Shown piece by piece: positions 8,903 to 18,485 of a stretch of DNA of 64,000 bases. Numbering within the stretch: the first letter of the stretch is position 1; every line of letters begins with the position of its first letter. The notes under the pieces are model-generated. The model did no database searches, was not told where the DNA came from, and worked only from the letters and a program-made list of their open reading frames with translations. The DNA is from Dyadobacter sp. CY345 (GTDB taxonomy: Bacteria; Bacteroidota; Bacteroidia; Cytophagales; Spirosomataceae): NCBI RefSeq assembly GCF_021502725.1, contig NZ_JAKFFS010000002.1:620001-684000 (forward strand). The letters run 5' to 3'. The translations under genes were made by a program, and so were the position numbers.

Positions 8903-8933
8903 TTTGCCCGTCAGTATAAATACTCTATTTTTG
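8903..8933 (+). promoter_or_regulatory. Consensus Bacteroidota promoter for fabG
   Basis: TTTG at 8903-8906, an exact 19-bp spacer and TATTTTTG at 8926-8933 match the sigma-ABfr-type consensus TTTG-N19-TAnnTTTG without mismatch. The predicted start lies about 33 bases before the fabG ATG at 8972. Confidence 0.85.
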
Positions 8934-8971
8934 CGGTTCGAAATTCATTCTATCCGATTTTAAACCTGTTT

Positions 8972-9718
8972 ATGAGATTAGTAGAAAATAAAGTGGCTTT
9001 GGTTACCGGGGCTTCTCGTGGTATTGGGCGTTCAATTGCTTTGCGTTTGGCTCAGGAAGGAGCAAATGTAGCTTTCACTTATCTTTCCAGCGTAGAAAAA
9101 GGAGAGGCATTGGTGAAGGAATTGGAACAATTCGGTATCAAAGCAAAAGGATATCGGTCCGATGCGGCGGATTTTCAGCAGGCAGACCAGTTGGTTACAG
9201 ACGTTGTTGCTGATTTTGGCAAACTTGATATCCTGATAAACAACGCCGGCGTAACACGCGACGGTTTGCTGATGCGTATGAGTGAAGAAAACTGGGATAC
9301 TGTAATCAATATCAATTTGAAATCGGTATTTAATCTTACCAAAGCAGCTACAAAAACGATGATCCGTGCAAAATTCGGATCTATAATTAATATCACTTCC
9401 GTTGTCGGTATCAGCGGAAATGCAGGACAATCAAATTACGCGGCTTCAAAAGCGGGAATTATTGGCTTTACAAAATCGATCGCGCTGGAATTAGGATCTA
9501 GAAATATCCGTTCGAACGCTGTTGCGCCAGGATTTATTGAAACTGAAATGACCGATGCGGTAGATTCGAAAGCAGTGGAAGATTGGAAACAGTCTATTCC
9601 GATGAAACGTGGCGGACAGCCTGAGGAAGTTGCTGATGCATGCGTTTTCCTTGCGTCTGATATGTCTCGATACATTACCGGACAGGTTCTTCAGGTTGAC
9701 GGCGGAATGCTGACTTAG
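8972..9718 (+). CDS. fabG: 3-oxoacyl-[acyl-carrier-protein] reductase
   Basis: The 248-residue SDR has the full FabG pattern: TGASRGIGRS at 12-21, NNAGVTRDGLLMRM at 90-103, Ser143, Tyr156 and Lys160 (YAASK), and the C-terminal GQVLQVDGGM. FabG reduces 3-oxoacyl-ACP with NADPH in the cytoplasmic fatty acid elongation cycle. The gene has its own consensus promoter and a strong downstream hairpin, so it is probably monocistronic here and not in a fab cluster. Length and motifs are normal. Confidence 0.93.
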   Translation: MRLVENKVALVTGASRGIGRSIALRLAQEGANVAFTYLSSVEKGEALVKELEQFGIKAKGYRSDAADFQQADQLVTDVVADFGKLDILINNAGVTRDGLLMRMSEENWDTVININLKSVFNLTKAATKTMIRAKFGSIINITSVVGISGNAGQSNYAASKAGIIGFTKSIALELGSRNIRSNAVAPGFIETEMTDAVDSKAVEDWKQSIPMKRGGQPEEVADACVFLASDMSRYITGQVLQVDGGMLT

Positions 9719-9750
9719 TGACTATAAGATTAATCGTAGAAACTGAAAAA

Positions 9751-9801
9751 TATAACACAAATCCCGATTCTTCGTTACGAAGGAGCGGGATTTGTGTTAT
9801 A
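9751..9801. terminator. Long hairpin after fabG
   Basis: A perfect 16-bp stem (9751-9766 with 9786-9801) encloses a second small stem around a TTA loop (CTTCG/CGAAG). There is no long T-run, but the stability and place after fabG suit a terminator. Confidence 0.65.
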
Positions 9802-9911
9802 TGCCGGAATTGGCAGAATTCAACTAAATATTGATAATAATTGTGCTTTCTGCAAAACTGTTTGCTATATTTCTGTGATACTGTTTTCGGCAAAACTGCT
9901 TACTCATCATT

Positions 9912-11996
9912 ATGCGTTCAGAGCTTATATTTCAAACTCCATATTGGTTTATCATTTTTTGTCTTCTGGCGGGCGGTGCTTATGCATTTCTTTTATACCA
10001 ACCGGAAGCTTCATGGAGTAAGAAACTTAATTATGCATTGGCTGCTCTTCGCGGAATCGTTGTAGCTTTTATCTGTTTTTTACTGCTCAGCCCTTTGGTT
10101 CGCAAGACTGAAAGTATTGTGGACAAGGCTAAAATTGTTTTTGCTATTGACAATTCGGAGTCGGTGAAAGGAGTGGGGTTGCCGGTTTTGAAACAAATCA
10201 CCCAGGCCGCTCAGGAATTAAATGCAGCCGGATATGAAGTCAGCGTTCAGACTTTTGATAAAACGGCCGAAAATATAACGATTGACTCCATCCGTTTCGA
10301 TCAGCGTAAAACTGATTTGTCGGGTTTGCTTCAAACCGTTAAAAGTAATTTTGAAGGAAGAAATCTAACAGATGTTATTTTGCTTTCGGATGGTATTGTC
10401 AATCAAGGTGTAGCCCCGACTTTTGGCCAATTTCCCTTTAAAATAAATTCCATTGCTGTTGGTGATACTGTTCCTGTTCTGGATATCCGGATCAAGGATG
10501 TCGTCAATAATCGCGTGGCCTACCTGGGCAACGATTTTCCAATTCGTGCGGATATTTCTGCTAACGGATTAGCCGGAAAAACGACAACCATTTCGCTAAA
10601 ACAGGGCGAAAGAATTATTGCAACACAAAAAGTTGAAATTGATCGCGCTTCTTTTTTCAAATCATTCGATTTTACCGCGTCTTCGAAAGTAAAAGGCATT
10701 CAGCATTATACCATCGAATTAGGAACAGTTCAGGGCGAAGCATCCGACCGGAATAATAAGCGGGATGTTTACATTGATATTATCGACGGGCGGCAAAAAA
10801 TTCTTTTGCTAGCGCTGACGCCACATCCGGATGTGAAAGCCATGAGAAGCCTGATTGAAAGCAATGACAATTATGAACTGGACGTCAACATTCTGACAGC
10901 TTCTCCAAATCCCAATACAGATGTAATTGGCAATAAGCCATACGATCTGGTTATTTTGCATCAGATCCCGAATATTCTTGGTCTGGGCAATCCGATGGTT
11001 CGAAAAATAATAGATACCAAAAAGCCGGTTTTGTATATTTTGGGAAATCAGTCGGCAGTTTCCTTGTTGAACACGCTTAATCGGTCGTTGACTATCAATG
11101 TAAATCAAGGGCAATTTGATAAGGTTGCGGCGCGGTATAATCCATTGTTTCAACAAATTAATTTTAACGAAGAAAGTCTGAAATTGCTCGAACGTCTGCC
11201 ACCGCTTTCTGTTCCGTTTGGTGAGTATACTATTTCACCTGGTACTGAAACGATTTTATTTCAAAAAGTCGGGACATTAAATACCAGAAAACCGCTATTA
11301 GTTTTAAATACAACAACCGACCAAAAGACGGCAATTTTGACTGGCGAGGGAATCTGGCAATGGAGGCAGGAAGAATTTGCTCTTACGGGAAAACATCAAC
11401 TGGTAGATAATCTTTTTCAGAAAATAATTCAGATACTTTCAGTTCGTGACGATAAGCGTAAATTCAGGATTTATCCTGTCCGACCGGAATTTGAGGAAGG
11501 CGAAGAGGTGATTTTTCAAACAGAAATTTACAATGATATTTATGAGCCGGTTTATGGACAGGAAGTGAAACTGGATATCACAGATGAAAAAGGAAAAACA
11601 AAACAATATTCCTACACTCATACTGCCGAAAATCCACGCTACAACATCAGCGGATTATTAGAAGGCGTGTATCGTTTCCAGGCAACAACGCTTATCAAGG
11701 GTGTTCAGGAAAAGATAAACGGGCAGTTTGTGGTACAAAAAGTAGATATTGAATTGGCAAACACAACAGCTGATTTTGGTATGTTGAGAGAATTATCGCA
11801 AAAATCCGGTGGTACTTTCGTTCAGCCTGCAACATTGGCGCAGCTTATCGAAAAATTAAAAACGGACCGGGCTCCGGATCAGTTAGACAGCAGCGAAGAA
11901 ATGGTTGAGCTGATTCATCTAAAATGGCTGTTTTTCCTGATTTTATTATTGCTCGCGGCTGAGTGGGGATTGAGGAGATATCATGGCGGATATTAA
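9912..11996 (+). CDS. VWA-like membrane protein
   Basis: A 694-residue protein with two N-terminal membrane helices (about 10-27 and 38-60) and one C-terminal helix (about 666-685). Between them is a large exported region. After the second helix, KIVFAIDNSESVKG (about 75-88) is a von Willebrand factor A-like MIDAS start (DxSxS, here DNSES), and VILLSDGIVNQG (about 156-167) is the second MIDAS strand. Later parts look like Ig-like and glutamine-amidotransferase-like folds, as in proteins often found near BatA-type genes. Role unknown; an envelope scaffold is plausible. It stands alone here. Confidence 0.75.
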   Translation: MRSELIFQTPYWFIIFCLLAGGAYAFLLYQPEASWSKKLNYALAALRGIVVAFICFLLLSPLVRKTESIVDKAKIVFAIDNSESVKGVGLPVLKQITQAAQELNAAGYEVSVQTFDKTAENITIDSIRFDQRKTDLSGLLQTVKSNFEGRNLTDVILLSDGIVNQGVAPTFGQFPFKINSIAVGDTVPVLDIRIKDVVNNRVAYLGNDFPIRADISANGLAGKTTTISLKQGERIIATQKVEIDRASFFKSFDFTASSKVKGIQHYTIELGTVQGEASDRNNKRDVYIDIIDGRQKILLLALTPHPDVKAMRSLIESNDNYELDVNILTASPNPNTDVIGNKPYDLVILHQIPNILGLGNPMVRKIIDTKKPVLYILGNQSAVSLLNTLNRSLTINVNQGQFDKVAARYNPLFQQINFNEESLKLLERLPPLSVPFGEYTISPGTETILFQKVGTLNTRKPLLVLNTTTDQKTAILTGEGIWQWRQEEFALTGKHQLVDNLFQKIIQILSVRDDKRKFRIYPVRPEFEEGEEVIFQTEIYNDIYEPVYGQEVKLDITDEKGKTKQYSYTHTAENPRYNISGLLEGVYRFQATTLIKGVQEKINGQFVVQKVDIELANTTADFGMLRELSQKSGGTFVQPATLAQLIEKLKTDRAPDQLDSSEEMVELIHLKWLFFLILLLLAAEWGLRRYHGGY

Positions 11997-12153
11997 AGCC
12001 CGGACGAGATTTCGATTTGGGTACCAATTATTTTTAGCATAACTGAATATAGTCTGTAATTATTTGTCAAAATTTGCGCAAATGATACATCAAAAGCAAA
12101 CCCTGAAGATATCGAAAGCCATGTAAGTCACGATATATGGAAGGTAATTTTTA

Positions 12154-13080
12154 ATGAAATATTTTTATAAAATAAAAGTCCTCTTCTTTTTATTGATCCT
12201 GGCTTTTTGCCGGATATCTGCAAACGGTCAGACAGATTCAATCGCTTTTATTCAAGAAGATTCTGTCAGGGAGATAAGACCGAACTACAAAATGCTTCGG
12301 GGAATTTTCGCGGCTCAGTCAACATTGTACTTAGGGACGATTTACGGGCTGAGCAAATCCTGGTATAAAAACCCGCTAACGAACTTCCGGGTAAAGGATG
12401 ACACCTATGAGTGGCTGCAAATGGACAAAATGGGGCACGTTTACACATCTTATCAGATCGCACGCCACACTGCTGAAATTTATAAAAAAACAGGAATTTC
12501 AAAAAAGCAGATGATGATTTATGGGGCCATTTCAGGAGTCATTTTCCAGACGCCAATTGAAATCCTTGATGGTTTTTCTCCCGAATATGGTTTTTCGCCC
12601 GGCGACATGGTTGCAAACCTGACTGGTTCAGCGATTTACCTTGGACAAATTGCACTTTGGGACGAAGTGAGAATCCAGCCGAAATTTTCTTTTCACTTTA
12701 CTTCACTTGCAAAAGAGCGCCCAAATCTGTTGGGCAGTAAACCAACTGAGCGGTGGCTGAAAGATTATAATGGCCAAACCTATTGGTATTCAGGTAGTCC
12801 AAAGTCTTTTTTTAAAGGAAGCAGCTGGCCGGCCTGGTTATGTTTCTCCATCGGATATGGTATCCAGGATATGGTGGCGTCCGAAAAATCGAAAAGCATC
12901 GAAATGGGTTTTCGACCGTACAGGCAATATTATTTGTCGATGGATATTGATCTGACAAAAATCAAAACACGCAGCAAATTTGTGAGAACTGTCGCCTTTT
13001 TAGCAAACTCGCTGAAAATTCCGGCTCCGGCTTTACAGTTTAGTAAAAACGGCATTGATTTTAAACCATTATATTTTTAA
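12154..13080 (+). CDS. DUF2279 family protein, exported
   Basis: A 308-residue protein with a signal peptide (residues 1-25, cut near SANGQ). The DUF2279 core is recognisable: KMGHVYTSYQIARH near 90-103, then IEILDGFSPEYGFSPGD and a hydrophobic stretch GDMVANLTGSAIYLGQ. The family is widespread in Bacteroidota, predicted periplasmic or outer membrane, with no assigned reaction. The conserved His, Asp and Gly-rich motifs may form an active site or lipid-binding pocket, but this is not established. Confidence 0.8.
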   Translation: MKYFYKIKVLFFLLILAFCRISANGQTDSIAFIQEDSVREIRPNYKMLRGIFAAQSTLYLGTIYGLSKSWYKNPLTNFRVKDDTYEWLQMDKMGHVYTSYQIARHTAEIYKKTGISKKQMMIYGAISGVIFQTPIEILDGFSPEYGFSPGDMVANLTGSAIYLGQIALWDEVRIQPKFSFHFTSLAKERPNLLGSKPTERWLKDYNGQTYWYSGSPKSFFKGSSWPAWLCFSIGYGIQDMVASEKSKSIEMGFRPYRQYYLSMDIDLTKIKTRSKFVRTVAFLANSLKIPAPALQFSKNGIDFKPLYF

Positions 13081-13180
13081 CAAGAAATATTCTGCGAAAG
13101 ATCATGCAAAGAATAAAGTAACTTAGCGATCGACAGATGCCTGATTTAGGTATACTGTGGATTATTTTAAATGTAAGATT

Positions 13181-14167
13181 ATGAATATTGGAGATAAAGT
13201 AAGATTGGTTCATGGCCGCGAAGAAGGGATTGTTTATGCCTTTTTACCTGGCAATGTTATAGAAGTTGAAATTGAAGATGGTTTTCGTATTCCGGTATTG
13301 CGCAGTGAGTTAGTAACGATTTCACCAGTCGAATCTCAGAGATTAAACAGAACTCCTGAGGGACAGAGTATTGCGCCGCAACGGGAACGAATTGCGCCAA
13401 GGCAAGCTGCGTTTGCTGAAAAGGGAATTTATATCGCTTTTGTTTCCATTAATGACAAGGCAGTAATTTTATATATCATTAACAATTCCGATTGGATACT
13501 TCCATTTACTGCTACCACCCAGTACGAAAATGCGCATACCGGACTTGCAGCCGGACTGTTGCAGCCGCGTACTTCTCAAAAACTTACTGAACTTCAGATG
13601 AAAGATTTTGAGTCCTGGCCGGTTTTTGCTTTTAATATTTTGCATTACCGTGACGGGAATTACGAAGCAGTATTACCTTTCCAGAAAAAAATAAAATGCA
13701 GAGCGCAGTCTTTTTACAAAAGTAAGGGAACGGCTCCTGTATTGGGAAAGGATGCTTTTGTATTTCAGCTGGATGAGGAGAATGTTAAAAAAGAGGAGGT
13801 GATTGTTGATAAAACAAATATTCAGGAACAATTACGTACCAGTTTGATGGGCGGCGCGACAACGCCAAAGATTGAACTTCCAAAACCGGAAGGTATTGTA
13901 GATCTGCATATTGAAAAGCTCGTTGAAGATTTTACAAGGATATCAAAAGACGAAATTTTGAAAAAACAATTGAACGTTTTCGAGACTTCTCTTGAACAGG
14001 CAATTGGAAATGGAATGGAAGAAATTACATTTATTCACGGTGCAGGAAGTGGCGTGTTACGCGACGAACTGCACCGCAGACTGAGCAAAAACCAACATGT
14101 TCAGTATTTTAAAGATGCTCAAAAGGAAAAATTCGGATACGGTGCAACCCTGGTTAAAATTAAATAA
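13181..14167 (+). CDS. DUF2027 and Smr-domain protein
   Basis: From the ATG at 13181 (MNIGDKVRLVHG) the protein has 328 residues. The ORF can be opened at 13157, but the family starts at MNIGDKVR. The N-terminal part (about 1-50) resembles a small KOW/SH3-like barrel, and the middle (about 80-190) is the DUF2027 region. The C-terminal Smr domain (about 240-328) carries VDLHIEKL and FIHGAGSGVLRDELHR. Smr domains, as in MutS2, can nick or bind nucleic acid; in Bacteroidota this architecture is common but not characterised. The 3' end overlaps the next gene. Confidence 0.82.
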   Translation: MNIGDKVRLVHGREEGIVYAFLPGNVIEVEIEDGFRIPVLRSELVTISPVESQRLNRTPEGQSIAPQRERIAPRQAAFAEKGIYIAFVSINDKAVILYIINNSDWILPFTATTQYENAHTGLAAGLLQPRTSQKLTELQMKDFESWPVFAFNILHYRDGNYEAVLPFQKKIKCRAQSFYKSKGTAPVLGKDAFVFQLDEENVKKEEVIVDKTNIQEQLRTSLMGGATTPKIELPKPEGIVDLHIEKLVEDFTRISKDEILKKQLNVFETSLEQAIGNGMEEITFIHGAGSGVLRDELHRRLSKNQHVQYFKDAQKEKFGYGATLVKIK

Positions 14168-15608
14168 TTGCTTTAAGCAACTCACATGGGTTCTGCTGTT
14201 CGCTGCCATTGGATTGGCGCAGTTGAGCTGTCGTTCAAAAACCACTTCGCCCAAAAAGCCTATGGAAGAATATTTGTATTCAGACGCGGAAATTCAAAAT
14301 GAAAAACATTTATCGGTACTTAATTTGCCGATAGAAATGCCTGTTTCTGAGTTGGAAACGCAAATCAATGCACAGTTGAAAGGCCTTATCTACGAAGACA
14401 ACAGTTTTGCAGATAACGGCGGGGACAATTTAAAAGCAAAAGTCTGGAAGATAAATCCGATACGAGTTGTTGCAAAAGATTCAACTTTTCTGTTTGAAGT
14501 ACCACTTAAAATCTGGGTTAACGCTGGTTACAACGTAAGTCCGCTGGGAATTAATTTATCGGGATATAAGGATACAGAATTTTCTATAAAAATCAGGTTA
14601 ATCTCTAAAATCGGGGTATTGCCTAACTGGAAACTGCATACGGAAACGTATGTCGATAGTTACGACTGGATCAGTGAACCCAATGTGAAGGTTGCCGGTA
14701 TCAAGATTCCGATTAAAAGCATGGTTAGCAGATTATTGAACAATAATTTTGAAAAAATAACGCAAGCTATTGACCAGCAGGTAGCCGGGGGAATTGAGAT
14801 AAAAAAATATGTTGAAGCGGCATGGAACCTGGCAAGGCAACCCATTCTGTTGTCGAAAGAATATGACACATGGCTGGTAGTGACACCCACGGCAATTGTT
14901 ATGACGCCATTACTGGTGACCAACAATGTTTTGCGATCGTCGATTGGTATCAAAGGCTTTACTCAAACCATTACTTCTACTGACAAACCCTTGGTGAAAC
15001 CAGCGCCAAAGTTGCCGGATCTGACCTTGACGGATAAAGTTACCTCAGATTTTCGGATTGGTTTGATAAGCCTCATATCTTATGAGGACGCAGCGAGACT
15101 GGCCACAGCGAAATTATCAGGTCAGAAATATTCATTTCTGGGGGGACAGTATAATATAGAAGTTACATCAATAGAAATGTATGGTCAAAACGAGCGGCTT
15201 ATTATCAAAGCTGGTCTTAAAGGCAGTGTGAGCGGAAGTATATATTTGAAGGGGATACCATATTATGATCCTGCCACGCAGCAATTATCTTTGAAAGATC
15301 TGGATTATGATCTTGATACAAAAAATACAATTGTAAAGACAGCTGGTTGGTTACTGCAAGGCAAATTCAGTAAAATGATGGAGAAGCAAATGGTTTTTCC
15401 GGTGGGTAGCCAGATGAACGACGCAAAAAAGAGTGTCCAGGAGATACTTTCTGATTATAAAGTTACTGACGGTGTACAAATCAAGGGAAGGCTTTTGGAG
15501 ATCACGCCAGATAAGGTATATTTGACCCCAAAACACATTTATTCCGTTGTTTTCGCAGAGGGGAATATCAATTTGCGTGTAGAAGGATTGCGTGGTTTTG
15601 ACCAATAA
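14097..15608 (+). CDS. DUF4403 family lipoprotein
   Basis: This protein of up to 503 residues carries a lipoprotein signal (WVLLFAAIGLAQLS then Cys). The start is uncertain: ATG at 14097 and 14115 and GTG at 14142 are all in frame, and all overlap the end of the Smr gene. Later starts give a more normal signal length. The body is a DUF4403 domain of long beta-rich repeats (two similar halves), a fold thought to resemble lipid-binding TULIP-type proteins. It is probably a periplasmic-face outer membrane lipoprotein. The overlap with the Smr gene suggests translational coupling. Confidence 0.8.
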   Translation: MFSILKMLKRKNSDTVQPWLKLNNCFKQLTWVLLFAAIGLAQLSCRSKTTSPKKPMEEYLYSDAEIQNEKHLSVLNLPIEMPVSELETQINAQLKGLIYEDNSFADNGGDNLKAKVWKINPIRVVAKDSTFLFEVPLKIWVNAGYNVSPLGINLSGYKDTEFSIKIRLISKIGVLPNWKLHTETYVDSYDWISEPNVKVAGIKIPIKSMVSRLLNNNFEKITQAIDQQVAGGIEIKKYVEAAWNLARQPILLSKEYDTWLVVTPTAIVMTPLLVTNNVLRSSIGIKGFTQTITSTDKPLVKPAPKLPDLTLTDKVTSDFRIGLISLISYEDAARLATAKLSGQKYSFLGGQYNIEVTSIEMYGQNERLIIKAGLKGSVSGSIYLKGIPYYDPATQQLSLKDLDYDLDTKNTIVKTAGWLLQGKFSKMMEKQMVFPVGSQMNDAKKSVQEILSDYKVTDGVQIKGRLLEITPDKVYLTPKHIYSVVFAEGNINLRVEGLRGFDQ

Positions 15609-15687
15609 ATTTGTCACTTGCGCAAACAAAAGGCATATTTTTTACTTTTTATGGTAAATTGACTGCTGATCAAAGGAAAGTATTTCT

Positions 15688-15695
15688 TAGCTTTG
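15688..15695 (+). promoter_or_regulatory. -7 element of rnpB promoter
   Basis: TAGCTTTG fits TAnnTTTG. Its end lies about 12 bases before the first P1 base of rnpB, so transcription should begin near 15700. No good -33 TTTG is present 19 bp upstream. Confidence 0.55.
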
Positions 15696-15707
15696 TGGTC
15701 AGTGAAA

Positions 15708-16100
15708 GGAATAAGCCGTCCTATCGCCGCGGTGAATGCCGAGGAGGAAAGTCCGGACAGCGCAGAGTGCCGTACTTCCTAACGGGAAGGCAGCGGGCTG
15801 GAAACGGCCAACTGACAGCAAGTGCCACAGAGAATATACCGCCTGGCACATTTTTTATGTCAGGTAAGGGTGAAAAGGTGGAGTAAGAGCCCACCGCTTC
15901 AAGGGTGACTTTGAAGGCAGGGTAAACCTTACGGGCTGAAAGATCAAATAGGTGTTAATTTGTGAGGCTTCTCGTCTCCGTTTCTTAGGGAACGTTAACA
16001 CGGGTAGATCGTTAGAGGTTTCGAGTGATTGGAATCCTGGATAAATGATAGGAATTCTGATGCAAATCAGGATACAGAATCCGGCTTACAGGCTTCTTCC
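15708..16100 (+). ncRNA. rnpB: RNase P RNA (bacterial type A)
   Basis: This is the catalytic RNA of RNase P, which trims tRNA 5' leaders. Universal cores are visible: GAGGAAAGTCCGGAC at about 15741-15755, ACAGAGAATA near 15827, the GGTGGAGTAAGAGCCCACC loop near 15877, and ACAGAATCCGGCTTA near 16073. The ends were set by helix P1: GGAATAAGCC at 15708-15717 pairs with GGCTTCTTCC at 16091-16100 with one mismatch. A T-run follows directly. It lies between the DUF4403 and OmpA genes. A 91-codon open frame across its 5' half is only a shadow. Confidence 0.95.
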
Positions 16101-16159
16101 TTTTTCTGTTTTTAAGTAAATAATTAATGAATAATTGAATCACATAACTAGTGTTTCCC

Positions 16160-17683
16160 ATGAAGAAAAAGAATCTTTACATTGCTTTAGTTTGTTTGTC
16201 ACTCATGAGCCTGGATGCTTTGGCTCAAAAAAACCGAACGTATGATGGACCCAACAAAATGAATACATGGTCGATCACCGGATATGGTGGCATCACAAAA
16301 TTCTTTGGTGATTTGAAAGAATACGATTTCAAAAGAGGTGATAATGAAGATTTGACCGGATCATGGGGACTTTCTATCAACAAACAATTATCGCCGATCT
16401 TCGGTGTTCAGTTAACAGGATACAACGGTTGGCTGCAAGGATCTAAAAAGGGTATCAGAATTACCAACCCAAGAGATGCAAGTATCACAAATACTTACGA
16501 TGCTTACTTCAATAGCCCGTCTTTCGTTCAGGTTTCGGTAGATGGAACAATGAATCTTAACCGTTTGCTTTTTGGTTACAAAAAACTACGCAGATGGAAA
16601 GTTGATGCGCATTTGGGAGCTGGTATCATGTATTACCACACTGACCTAACTGCAACAAACACTGGTACAGGTGAGGTTTTTGAAGTATCCTCGAACACGG
16701 CTGGTAGCTCGAAAACTGCTGGTGACTGGGAACGCAACGGATCTACTTACACTCGTGAATGGGTTATGCCCGTAGGTTTGGCAGTTCATTATGAATTGTC
16801 TCCCCGTTTCGATTTAGGTCTTGATTATACTTATACCTATGTTAATACTGAAAAACTGGATTTGACAGTAGGTGACATGACTGATTACCAGACACAATCT
16901 AATCTTTGGACATTCGCAAAAGGTGATTCAAAAAATGACAGATGGGGTGTTTTGCAAGTTGCTCTAACTTACAAACTTGGTAAAAATGCAGTAAGAGCTA
17001 AGAAAGGAGTTTACGATGCAGGAAGCGGACGTTACCATTTACGTTGGGCTAATCCACAGTCATTGATTCCGGTTCCTTACAACCCAACAATGGACGATGC
17101 AGATTCTGTTGCGAAGGCTAACATGCCAAAACCAGTTGATCCACGTCTTTACACAGATACTGATGGTGACGGTGTTGCTGACTTGTTCGACAAAGAACCG
17201 AATACTCCTGCGGGAAGTGTAGTTTCGGGTGGTGGTGTTGCAATGGATCTTGATAAAATTATCAGAGACGCTATCAAAAACAACTTGCCGAAAGACGAAT
17301 GCGAAGCGTTATTTAGTAACATCGAATTTGATACTGACAAAGCGATTATCCGTGACGGTTCGAAAGAAACGCTTAGTAAAGTTATTGAGTTGTTGAATCT
17401 TCGTACAAACTGCCGTATCGTTCTTGTAGGACATACTGATGCTCGTGCTTCTGATTCTTATAACATGGCTCTTGCCCGTCGTCGTGTGGATGCTGCGAAA
17501 CGCTTCCTGGTTCGTCAGGGTCTAAAAGACACTAGCAGAATCCTAATTGAATACTTCGGTGAATATCGTCCGGTTGCTGAAAACACAACTGTTGAAGGTC
17601 TTCAATCTAACCGTCGTGTTGAAATCAAGATTTTGCCTAACAACACAATTCGCTCATCATATCCAGCTGGTTTCCAGAAATAA
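16160..17683 (+). CDS. OmpA family outer membrane protein
   Basis: From the ATG at 16160 the protein has 507 residues; a GTG at 16151 would add three. A signal peptide ends near DALAQ. Residues about 25-280 form a beta-rich region with aromatic strands, as in an outer membrane barrel of the PorP/OmpA-like kind. A linker with a DTDGDGVADLFD calcium-binding type-3 repeat follows (about 325-340). The C-terminal OmpA domain (about 380-495) shows NIEFDTDKA, LVGHTDARASDSYN and SNRRVEI, which bind peptidoglycan. It probably anchors the outer membrane to the wall. A terminator follows at 17701. Confidence 0.88.
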   Translation: MKKKNLYIALVCLSLMSLDALAQKNRTYDGPNKMNTWSITGYGGITKFFGDLKEYDFKRGDNEDLTGSWGLSINKQLSPIFGVQLTGYNGWLQGSKKGIRITNPRDASITNTYDAYFNSPSFVQVSVDGTMNLNRLLFGYKKLRRWKVDAHLGAGIMYYHTDLTATNTGTGEVFEVSSNTAGSSKTAGDWERNGSTYTREWVMPVGLAVHYELSPRFDLGLDYTYTYVNTEKLDLTVGDMTDYQTQSNLWTFAKGDSKNDRWGVLQVALTYKLGKNAVRAKKGVYDAGSGRYHLRWANPQSLIPVPYNPTMDDADSVAKANMPKPVDPRLYTDTDGDGVADLFDKEPNTPAGSVVSGGGVAMDLDKIIRDAIKNNLPKDECEALFSNIEFDTDKAIIRDGSKETLSKVIELLNLRTNCRIVLVGHTDARASDSYNMALARRRVDAAKRFLVRQGLKDTSRILIEYFGEYRPVAENTTVEGLQSNRRVEIKILPNNTIRSSYPAGFQK

Positions 17684-17700
17684 TAGGATTTGCGATACAA

Positions 17701-17736
17701 AAAAAGGGAGGTGATTATTCACTTCCCTTTTTTTAT
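17701..17736 (+). terminator. Terminator after the OmpA gene
   Basis: A 13-bp stem (17701-17713 with 17720-17732, one G-T pair) with a 6-base loop runs into seven or more T residues; A-rich on the other side, so it may work both ways. Confidence 0.85.
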
Positions 17737-17767
17737 GATATATAGTTACGGAACCGATAATTTTCCG

Positions 17768-17775
17768 TAAGTTTG
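17768..17775 (+). promoter_or_regulatory. -7 element for the rpsP operon
   Basis: TAAGTTTG fits TAnnTTTG and would start a leader of about 43 bases before rpsP. The leader contains a short CCCTG/CAGGG stem (17778-17782 with 17790-17794), possibly relevant to ribosomal autoregulation. The -33 position reads GTTA, a poor match. Confidence 0.5.
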
Positions 17776-17823
17776 CACCCTGTTTAATTCAGGGACGAGT
17801 TCCCTTTCATAACAAATTCAATA

Positions 17824-18393
17824 ATGGCAGTTAAAATTAGATTAGCGCGTCGTGGACGCAAACAAAAAGCGATTTATGATATCGTAATCGCAGATGCCAG
17901 AGCACCACGTGATGGTCGCTTCATCGAAAAGATTGGTAGCTACAACCCAGGTACTAATCCTTCTTCCGTAGTTTTAGATACAGCAAAAGCTGTTGACTGG
18001 TTGCTTAAAGGCGCTCAGCCAACGGATACAGCCCGTTCAATCCTGCACCACGAAGGTGTTATGCTTCGCAAACACTTACAAGTTGGTGTTATCAAAGGTG
18101 CAATCGGTCAGGATGTTGCTGACGCACGTTTTGAAGAATGGAAATCATCTAAAACTGATCGTAATGTTTCTGCTGCAGATTCATTATCTCAAAAATTAGA
18201 TAGCGCGAAACAAGCTAAATTGGACGCGGAACGTAAAGTGAATGAGTCACGTGCTGACGCAATTGCTAAGAAAAACGCTCCTGTAGTTGAAGAAGTTGTT
18301 GCTGAGGAAACAACTGAGGAAGCTCCGGCTGACGAAACTGCTGCTGATGAAGTATCGGCAGAAGATACTAATGAAGCACCAGCTGCTGAATAA
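17824..18393 (+). CDS. rpsP: 30S ribosomal protein S16
   Basis: Residues 1 to about 85 are a normal S16 ([20 protein letters not shown], then [20 protein letters not shown]). S16 binds 16S rRNA and helps 30S assembly. The product is 189 residues, about twice the minimal S16 length. The extra tail is first charged and helical, then an Ala/Glu/Val-rich acidic stretch (about 155-189). Such extended S16 proteins are usual in Bacteroidota. It heads an rpsP-rimM-trmD operon, as in many bacteria. Confidence 0.96.
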   Translation: MAVKIRLARRGRKQKAIYDIVIADARAPRDGRFIEKIGSYNPGTNPSSVVLDTAKAVDWLLKGAQPTDTARSILHHEGVMLRKHLQVGVIKGAIGQDVADARFEEWKSSKTDRNVSAADSLSQKLDSAKQAKLDAERKVNESRADAIAKKNAPVVEEVVAEETTEEAPADETAADEVSAEDTNEAPAAE

Positions 18394-18485
18394 TTTAGTA
18401 TAACATACTTTCTTTGTGGGTCTGCCGGTTTTACCGTGCAGACTCATATTTGTTTAAGGACAGGCATAATTTAATCAATAAGACT

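Noticed and set aside
8934-8945. TTCGA-containing stretch as a tRNA T-loop
   Set aside because: No acceptor or anticodon stems surround it; it is the fabG leader.
15611-15886. 91-codon open frame on the plus strand
   Set aside because: It lies over the 5' half of rnpB, whose conserved cores explain the sequence.
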